Shown here: positions 55,660 through 64,000 of the stretch, in pieces
Position numbering within the stretch: position 1 is the stretch's first letter
Layout of the letters: each line of letters begins with the position of its first letter
Assembly: GCF_000203815.1 (NCBI RefSeq)
Contig: NW_004457644.1
Coordinates: 248,001 to 312,000, forward strand
Source of the DNA: Cavenderia fasciculata
Taxonomy: Eukaryota > Evosea > Eumycetozoa > Acytosteliales > Cavenderiaceae
Length of the DNA stretch: 64,000 nucleotides
Direction of reading: 5' to 3'
Program-made: the position numbers and the translations under genes
Notes under the pieces: model-generated
The model's input: only the letters and a program-made list of their open reading frames with translations
The model's database searches: none
What the model was told of the DNA's origin: nothing

Positions 55660-58600
55660 ATGATTGAAATTAGTAGAGGAAATGTTTGGGTTGAGAATCC
55701 AGACAAAACAGGAGAATGGATATCTGGTGAAATAACAAAAGAATCTGATGATAAAATACATATTAAAACTGAAACTGGAAATGTAAGTTATAACTAACAA
55801 ACAAACAAACATAATTATTGGTGTTTCCATCCTCCTTTTAATTCCATCCATTTCTAATTATTATTATTATTTCCATCCATTTCAAAATTATTATTTTTGT
55901 TGTCATTTGTTGTCTTGTTGTTTCTCTCTCTCTTTTTCTCTTAGGATGTAATAGTAACCAAAGATGAAGTTAAATTCCAAAATCCAGTTATACAAGAAGG
56001 TATCGATGATATGACATCTTTATCACATTTACATGTAAATATAAAAAAAAAATAGAAACCTATATTTTTGAAAATTAATTATAATCTTTTTGTTGTTTTT
56101 TTAGGAACCTGCAGTTATACATAATTTAATTAAAAGATATGAATTGAATACTATTTATACATACACTGGCACTATTTTGATTGCCATTAATCCATACTGT
56201 AATTTACCAATATATACCAAAGAGATGATCGACAGTTACTGCGACCAACCGGTTGTCAAGTTACCACCCCATGTCTACGCCATTGCCGAGTCGTCGTATC
56301 GCCAGATGCTCAATTCCAAATCGAACCAGTCGATTCTAGTGAGTGGCGAGAGTGGTGCCGGCAAGACTGAAACGACCAAATTCCTTTTACAATACTTTGC
56401 GGCCATGGGAGAGATGCGCGGCCAGTCGACGCAAGACGCAGCGGCCAACAACAACATTGAAGCACAGGTCATCAAGTCAACACCGATTCTCGAGGCATTT
56501 GGAAACGCCAAGACGCTGCGTAACGACAATTCATCACGTTTTGGAAAGTTTATTACCATCCGATTCGACAAGATCAAGGGCACCATCGTCGGTGCCAGTC
56601 TCGAGACCTATCTCCTTGAAAAGTCACGTATAGTCAGTCCTCCAACCAACGAGCGTTCCTACCACATCTTTTACCAGTTCTTGCGTGGTGTTGACCAGTC
56701 TGTGAGAGACACCCTCTCAGTCACCAACGAGCCATCCGACTTTACCTATTTGTCCAATAGCGGGTGTCAAGATGTCGATCAAGTCGATGACTCTGACATC
56801 TTTACCAAGACCAAACAAGCACTCGAAATTGTAGGATTCACAGAAGACGACCTTATGGGCGTCTACAAAATACTCGCAGCCATTCTGCATTGTGGTAACA
56901 TTCAATTTAAAGAAAAGGAAGGTGGTGAAGACAATGCTGCCGACTTGGTATCATCATCTACTCTATCAAGTGTCTCTAAAGATTATGACCCTTTAGAAAC
57001 CCTTTGTTCACTATTACAAGTTTCAAAAGAAAAGTTAAAATCAACATTTATAACTAGAACTATTAAAGCTGGTAATGAGTCGTATGTATATAGTATATCA
57101 AACGAATATTCATTTATTAATGTCTAACTTACCCTATCCTTCTATATTTGTAGATATACTATTCCAATGAATGTAAAACAAGCTTGTGAAGCTAGAGATT
57201 CTCTAGCCATGTATCTCTATTCAAGATTATTCGATTGGATTGTACTTCGAATCAACAATTCTATTAACAAGGTTAAAGGTGATAATGTATTCATTGGTAT
57301 ATTAGATATTTATGGGTATGTAACTAAAAATATAAAGATATTAAGATATGAATGCAATGAAACTAAAACTAAAGTAAATTGATCTCTTTTTTTTTCTAAC
57401 TTGACAAATAGTTTTGAATCATTTGAATCAAATTCATTTGAACAATTTACAATTAATTATGTATGTTTATAACAAAATGGATATAGACTATAGATATGTA
57501 GTATGTACTAATATAGATATATTATTGTTATTTTGTAGGCAAATGAAAAGTTACAAAATCAATTTAATCATCAAATCTTTAAACTTGAACAAGAAGAATA
57601 TACAAAGGAAAAGATCGATTGGTCGTACATTACATTCAATGACAATCAAGATTGTATAGATTTGATAGAAAAGAAACCACTTGGTATTCTATCAATCTTG
57701 GATGAAGAGAGTCAATTCCCCAAAGCAACACCTACAACCCTTTCAACAAAGTTGGTTTCAAATCATGCAAAGACCAAACACTTTGAGAAAGCTCGTTTCT
57801 CCAACACTCATTTCACTATTGATCATTATGCTGGAAAGGTAAATATATTACACATATGATATCATCGTCATCACCATCACCATCACCATCACTTTCACCC
57901 ACAAACCACATACAATGCATGTGATATTATTCTTTTTTGGATTGATTGTTTTCCCTCCAAAAATTAATAATAATAATAATAATATTATCATTGCGTTGTT
58001 GTTTGTTGTTTGGTTGACTGCTACTCATATTGATAGAATATTTATTAATTCTTTTATTTATTTATTTATTTAATTTAATTTTAAAAAAGGTTGATTATGA
58101 TACAGAATTATTTTTAGAAAAGAACAAGGATTTTATCATTGCCGAACAAGTGATGGAATTGCAAGCTACAGCTTGGTCATTTTTTAAAACTATTATAACA
58201 ACTCTTTCACAACCCAAACCACAACAACAAAATGGTACTGCATCGACATCGGCATCGTCATCGTCAAAAGGAGGACAACCATCATCTGGATTTAAATTCA
58301 TGTCGGTTTCAACACAATTCAAAGATTCACTCAACCAACTCATGACAACCATCAATGCAACCAGTCCACACTATATCCGTTGTATCAAGCCAAACACTAT
58401 CAAACAAGCCAACCATTTTGAGAAACCAATGGTACTGCAACAACTCAAGTGTGGTGGTGTTATTGAACAACTGCGTATCTCTCGGTCGGGGTACCCCGGA
58501 CGTCTCGAGTACGACTCGTTCTTGAAGCGTTACAGACTACTCGCAGCAGCCGAGTTGGTGGGCAAGAGTCATCTGTTGAACGAGCCAAAGAAGGGTACCG

Positions 58601-61443
58601 AAGTACTCATTGGCAAGCTCGGTATAGACATTGACAATGCTCAGTTTGGTGTGTCCAAGATCTTTTTCCGGTCGGGTATTATTGCCAACCTCGAATTGTT
58701 GCGTGACGAGACTATGTCCAAGTCGGCGGTTCGCATACAAAAGAGATGGAAGGGGTTCAAGGAGAGACACAGATACACCGAGCTCAAACGTGCGTCTGTC
58801 CACTTGCAAACACTCATTCGTCGCGAGTTGGGTAGACTAGAGGTAAAGCAGTTGGTCGATATCCAGATGGCAATTGTTCTCCAGACATACACGCGGTCGA
58901 GTCTGGCTGCCCAAGAGTATGCCGACACCCTGTCTGCATCCACCTGTCTGCAGTCCTATATCCGATCGACCATCATTGCCGACGAGCTCAGAGAGCTGGT
59001 CAAAGAGCGTGCCGCACTCTCTCTCCAGACCCATGCCCGTGGCTGTGCCGTGCACCAGCATTTCAAGGACATGTTGAATGCCACCAGTCGCATCAAGCGT
59101 CAGTACAAGGTCAAGATGGCCCGTCGCATGTTGCAGCAGTTGCGTGCCGAAGCCAAGAGTCTGTCGCGTGCCGTCGAGGAGCAAAACAAGCTCAAGAAGC
59201 AGGCCGAGGAGATGAACGCCCGTTTGGAGGCCGAGAAGTTGGAAAAACAACGTATGGAAGAGGAGAGACAACAAACTGCCAAGCGCATGCAAGAGGAAAA
59301 GGAACAAGCCGAACTAGAGAAACAAGAGATTGCCAAAAGAATGCAAGAGGAAAAGGAAAGAGTCGAACAGGAAAAACAAGAGATGGCAGCACGTATCGAG
59401 CAAGAAAAGTTGGAAATGGCCAAACTTGCCGAACAGGCCAAGGACGAACTAGATGTAACCAAGAACAAGTTTGAACGTTCACAAACAGAAATTGTTGAAT
59501 TAAAATCAACTATTGATGATATGCAAGATACTATCAATCAATTAAATCAAAAGTTACAACAACAACCATCAACACCATCCAAGCCACTCGTTGCAACTAT
59601 GACATCTGTCACTCCTCCGCCAACAACTCAACCACAAGAAGACAACAACCCACATACCTTTATTCCAATCAAATCAGATTCGGAATCATCATCATCATCA
59701 TCTGTCATCCAACCAAGAGGACCAGATACTAGAGTATCACCAGTTCCATCTGAACACATTGATCATGGTAAACAACAAGAGATTGAAAGTTTGAATCAAA
59801 AGATACAAGAATTAAAAGATCAACTTGAAAAGGAAAGATTGGAAAAGGAAAGATTGGCAAATAGCAGTGGTGGTGGTATGGTTCAAGGTGTCATTATGGG
59901 TAGACCAAAACAAACTAAACAACAAGAAAAACAACAGTTACAGAGACCAATTTCAAAGGATCAAATATTAATTAACAAGGGTATGAGTAAATCATTATCT
60001 TATGTTGATTTCCAACAAATTGTAGAGAATAATGTACCAGCTCAATCTCAACACCAACATGGACAAAAGACACTTGCAACTGAACCAAGTAGTAATAATA
60101 GTGTACCAGATCTCATGATGGCATTGGAAATCAATAATAACAAAGAGGTTGCTGGTCGTTATTTAGTGGACCAATTATTATTTGCCAAGGAACCATCATT
60201 TGTTCATAATATGATGCCAGAACCATCGTACATTATACTTCGTTGTTTCCTTAAAGATGCACTTGGCGGAGTGGAAGAGGACGAGAAAAAGACTGCTGTT
60301 GCAAGAGACATTCTATCATACTATGTTGAAACACTTGGTACGATGATTACAAGAGACACTCATTCGTTGGATCTTGACGGTAGTTGTTATTGGCTCTCAA
60401 ATGTATCTTTGATGCTCTATGTCATTGATCATCAATCATCAACCCCCAATAGTCCTATTGCTGGTCAACAAACTAAACAACCACAACCACCTCCTCAAAC
60501 CATGGCTATTCTTCGTATCAAGACACAATTACAAAACATTCTTCTCAAGATTTATAATTCACTTGTCAAAAATCTATTAGATTACATTCAACCAATTGTA
60601 CATCGTTCATTAAATGATCCAAATACTGATATTGATTTAATGGAACCTTTAACACAATATTTGTAAGTCAAATATAGATTATATATTAATAATTAATAAT
60701 AATATTAATATTCTTTTTCTTTTTTTGTTTGTTTTAGATCAAAAGTATTTTCAACATTACAAAATTATTTTGTTTATGATTCAACAAGAGAGATGTTGTT
60801 TGAACAAGTATTCAAATACATTAATTCATTGTTGTTTAATGAAATATTGTTGAGAAAGGATTTGTGTAGTTTGCGTAGTAGTATTCATCTCAAGATGAAT
60901 ATATCAGAGCTCGAGTATTGGTCCAAGGGATATGGAAGCGAATGGGCACAACGTGCATCCAACCAACTATCACAAATCAAGGAAACCATCTATGTGTTGA
61001 TGGTCGACAAGACATTGGTGACTGACTCGGAGACTAGAAAGCAAGTCTGTCCCAATTTGACAGACGCACAAATCAAACAACTCTTGACCATGTATTCACC
61101 AGATCTCGATAGTTTTGAGGAACCTGTTCCAGTCGAGACAATCGCCCTCATCATGGAATCACCAACCTACAACAAATCGGAAAACATCCTATTGGATCTA
61201 TCCAACATCTTCTCGTTGAAACTTGATCAACTCCATTCCATCACAATGTCACAATTAGATACTATTCCTCATAGTTGTAATCATCTAGTATCATCAATCA
61301 TCCGAAAGAATATGGAGACTCATAATAATACTACTCAAAATGTTAACAATAATGGACTTGGGTCATCAAACAATCGTGTTATTCTATCACCTCCCAACAC
61401 CCAATTACAACAACCAACAGCAGTTGTTACAACTATCAAATAA
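55660..61443 (+). CDS. Class V-type myosin heavy chain (MyoH-like), with IQ motifs and DIL domain
   Basis: Eight exons: 55660-55782, 55945-56034, 56105-57081, 57154-57315, 57412-57460, 57539-57838, 58090-60662 and 60738-61443. All phases agree and give 1,659 residues. A short SH3-like N-terminus precedes the motor: P-loop GESGAGKT (about 152-159), switch [11 protein letters not shown] (about 211-220), switch II LDIYGFE, then HYAGKVDYDTE, the actin-binding region and [19 protein letters not shown]. About six IQ-like units follow (residues 779-917), then a coiled coil (about 923-1095) with repeated [13 protein letters not shown]-type blocks. The end is a DIL/dilute globular cargo domain (about 1270-1600). 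Class V motors carry vesicles along actin. D. discoideum has two DIL-bearing myosins, MyoH (1,771) and MyoJ (2,245 residues); length favours MyoH. Confidence 0.93.
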
Positions 61444-61728
61444 AATAAATAAATCATATATTAATTATTGTTATATTTAATTTCCGCCTTTGGTCGATCA
61501 AAGAAAAATCTCAAGAAAAAGAAAAATGATTCGCTTGGTTGGCGCACCCATTCATTATGTTTGTTGTATAGTGATGATGAAGGACAAGACAACAAACATA
61601 TAGAAGAGTAATAACAACATATAGTCAGATAGGGTTAGAGAGAGAGAGAGATAGGACTACTCTACTTCTACTCGGTCTACGTCAATTATTATTCAAATAA
61701 CCAAAAAGAATAATGGTGGGTGGCAAGA

Positions 61729-64000
61729 ATGATCATAGATACTAAAGTAGAAATAGAAGCATTGACAAGGATTATTACAACGATTCAACAAGAACAAGAA
61801 CAAAACGGCAACGTCGACGCATCTTTGGAACAAACCAATGCTTTAAAACAAAGAGTTGAAGATGTATTCAAAGTAGTCCATCAACAACATCAACAACACC
61901 AACAAGACACTAAAAACAAGAACAACAAGAGAATTAGGGCTAATGAGCAAGATACCTCTGCTCCCCCTCGTATAGCAAAGATTGTTTATACAGATTTCAA
62001 ATCATTTATTAAACCACCAGTTGCTGCAAAAATTGTTTATACACAAGAAGAAGGATTAGATCATCCATACGAAGACCCTGATTCTGATTATGAAGATGAC
62101 AAGTCAATCAGTTATAAACCCTTTCGATCGGTTGCCAATGCATTAATTGCAGCCAATTGTAAAGTTGCAAAAGCTATTTTGGTCGTCATAGAGTATGTTG
62201 AATTGATTAATAGATAAATTCTAGATTCACTAACCTAGGTTCCCATTATTATTATAATAGAGATGGAGGATATTATCTACCCGATGAAAATTCAGAGGAT
62301 GAGTCTCTTGACGAAGATGATTTTGATTGTTGGACTATAACCAGTCACAACACTAAATACTGTCTACTAAGAGTACGTGATTGGAAGACTGATACACTAC
62401 TCATGGATGGTCGATACCGAATTAAAAGTCATGAATTGATACCAAACAAGAAAGAGTTGGATTATTATGTTGAAGGTCTCAGTAAGAAAAAAATTTTCAA
62501 ATTAATGGCCAACAACCAAGACAATAGTTACGAAAGATACTATCGAAAACCTGCTCTTGTCATTTTAGAGAAATCCAATGTTGAAAAGCAAAAGGAAGAA
62601 GAGGAGGAAGAAGAAGAAGAGGAAGAAGTACAACCACCACAAACATTGTTAACACCAGAACAAGCTTATCAAGCATTGGTGGTTAGACTACATAATATTT
62701 TGGCAATACCAAACAATGATCTCTTGGAAAGAGATAACCAACTTTTGAATGAAATTTCAAAATACTTGTCTGGTGTTGATAATGTATTATTATATGCAGT
62801 TGAAGATATATTATTCAATTTACTACCAAGATATCAAGTTATCTCTACCAATGCTTTCTCTCCAATCATCCCAAAACTATTTGTAAATTTATTTGAAACC
62901 CCAAAAACAAGATTAAAAGATTCACAATCTTTAATTGCTAAAATCATTGAAATATATCCTTTAGATGTTATTTTATTGTATGTAAACAAAAAAAAAGAAA
63001 GAAAGAAAGAAATGATTTAATATTATTTTAATTTTTTATAGAATACCAAGTAAAGCATTTATAAATGAAGAAAATATTAGTAAATCATGTTTATCAATAC
63101 ATATATTATTTGATAAGATTAGGCAATTTAGACATGCATTTGGAGGATGGTTAAAAGTGGATCAAGAATTAAAATTACAAACATTGATTACACAATTCTT
63201 TTACCAACTATTACCATCGTTTTGTCCGTGTGATGACGAAAGCTATCTATGCAGTCACTACCAAACGTTGGGATCGATTTTATCCTTTCTCCGACAATTT
63301 ATATTTTCAAATCCAGACATGTTTGTTCCAAGCGTGTTGGAATCGGTCAAAGAATCGCTGGCCAATGGTTTAGAGACCCGAAACAAGATTAGAATCCAGC
63401 TGTTAGCCAGCTTGTACAGGTTGTGGGAGAGTGGTGATCAATTCATCGAGAAACCACTTCAAATACTTTTGGATCGATATTGGAAGAGATCAGATTCACG
63501 AACTGTTGCCGATAATGCAATGACTCTGTTTCGAGAGAGTATTCCATTGGCACTGATACAGTACTATCGAGGTAATGGTCAGTTTGGTAAATTATTGTCA
63601 TTGAATGACTTGGCTCTCAAGGTGTACCATCTTTTCGAATGTATATTACGTACTATTACAGCACCACCAGAGGCAGTGTTTGTATTGTCCAAGGCAAGCC
63701 AGGAAAAGGTCGATCACATCCTACAGACTTGCATCAACATGTTTTCATTTTGTCGACAACAAGGTATACCGGAATTGTCAAATGCGCTGGTACGTGCATT
63801 TCTAGCCTGCAAGTGGCTATCCAACCATCTCGTCTATTCGGTGCCCTCCATCTATGTCGATTTTTTTCACAAGTTGCGTACAGAGTTTTTTAACCCAAAC
63901 CAACAACAACAACCTCTATCATCGCTGCCACTCGACGCACAACACTATGCTATGAACTTTATATACAAATTATCAGATATGTTGTCTCCGACTTTTATGT
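61729..64000 (+). CDS. Large unknown protein, 3' end beyond window
   Basis: Three exons seen: 61729-62192, 62261-62977 and 63042 onward, open to the window edge; phases agree, giving more than 710 residues. The N-terminus is a Gln-rich coiled coil (IDTKVEIEALTRIITTIQQE), followed by a duplicated KIVYT element (IAKIVYTDFKSF and AAKIVYTQEEG) and acidic patches. A compact mixed region comes next (CWTITSHNTKYCLLRVRDWK). From about residue 285 on, it becomes an all-helical stretch of HEAT-like character (SLIAKIIEIYPLDVILL, NKIRIQLLASLYRLWESG, SNALVRAFLACKWLSNHLVY). The first ATG at 61713 is in another frame that stops at once; 61729 is chosen. Not recognised; a nuclear or trafficking scaffold is possible but unsupported. 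Confidence 0.7.

Noticed and set aside
1-64000. tRNA, rRNA and spliceosomal RNA genes
   Set aside because: Looked by eye for TTCGA-type box B with clover arms, U1/U2/U6 landmark strings and the class I RNA motif on both strands; none was convincing.
1-64000. Retroelements or DNA transposons typical of dictyostelids
   Set aside because: No reverse transcriptase, integrase, transposase or long terminal repeat recognised in any frame.

Overview
The window looks like nuclear DNA of a dictyostelid social amoeba, probably not D. discoideum itself. Evidence: short AT-rich introns of the GTATGT/GTAAGT...TTTAG type, AT-rich gene-free stretches full of AAT, AAC and GAAA microsatellites, long poly-Asn and poly-Gln tracts, and families typical of these amoebae (FNIP/LRR proteins, ankyrin-like giants, a cortexillin-like actin bundler, a class V myosin with DIL domain). 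Long exons become clearly more GC-rich toward their middles. All exon limits below were worked out by reading splice sites and reading phase by eye; no search was run.

Layout. 1-5.2 kb: tail of a secreted beta-repeat protein, a single-pass membrane protein and a cortexillin. 6.5-11.4 kb: CAF1/CNOT7 deadenylase, cytochrome c oxidase subunit VIb and an FAD monooxygenase. 12.2-21.5 kb: a 1,096-residue ankyrin-like protein, mitochondrial ribosomal protein L21, the polyadenylation factor FIP1 and a very unusual CK2-alpha-like kinase. 22-38 kb is an accessory block: two tandem pairs of secreted beta-repeat proteins (the second gene of the first pair has exons out of phase), a tandem pair of ankyrin-like proteins and a Ser/Gly-rich, probably GPI-anchored protein. 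38-43.7 kb: mitochondrial succinyl-CoA:3-ketoacid CoA-transferase, CDC45 (one base out of frame in exon 6) and a plant-type O-methyltransferase. 44-53 kb: a small unknown gene, another ankyrin-like gene, a rearranged FNIP pseudogene with an internal inversion, and a Cid1-like nucleotidyltransferase locus whose upstream exon carries an in-frame TGA. 53-64 kb: a hemerythrin-like protein, the class V myosin, and a large unknown gene cut by the window edge.

How they relate: the housekeeping genes are single and unlinked in pathway, as usual in a eukaryote. CAF1 (deadenylation), FIP1 (polyadenylation) and the nucleotidyltransferase all act on RNA 3' ends, but I see no sign that this proximity means anything. 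The expanding families sit in tandem and show the breaks expected of fast-evolving gene clusters. No tRNA, rRNA, CRISPR array, retroelement or DNA transposon was recognised.
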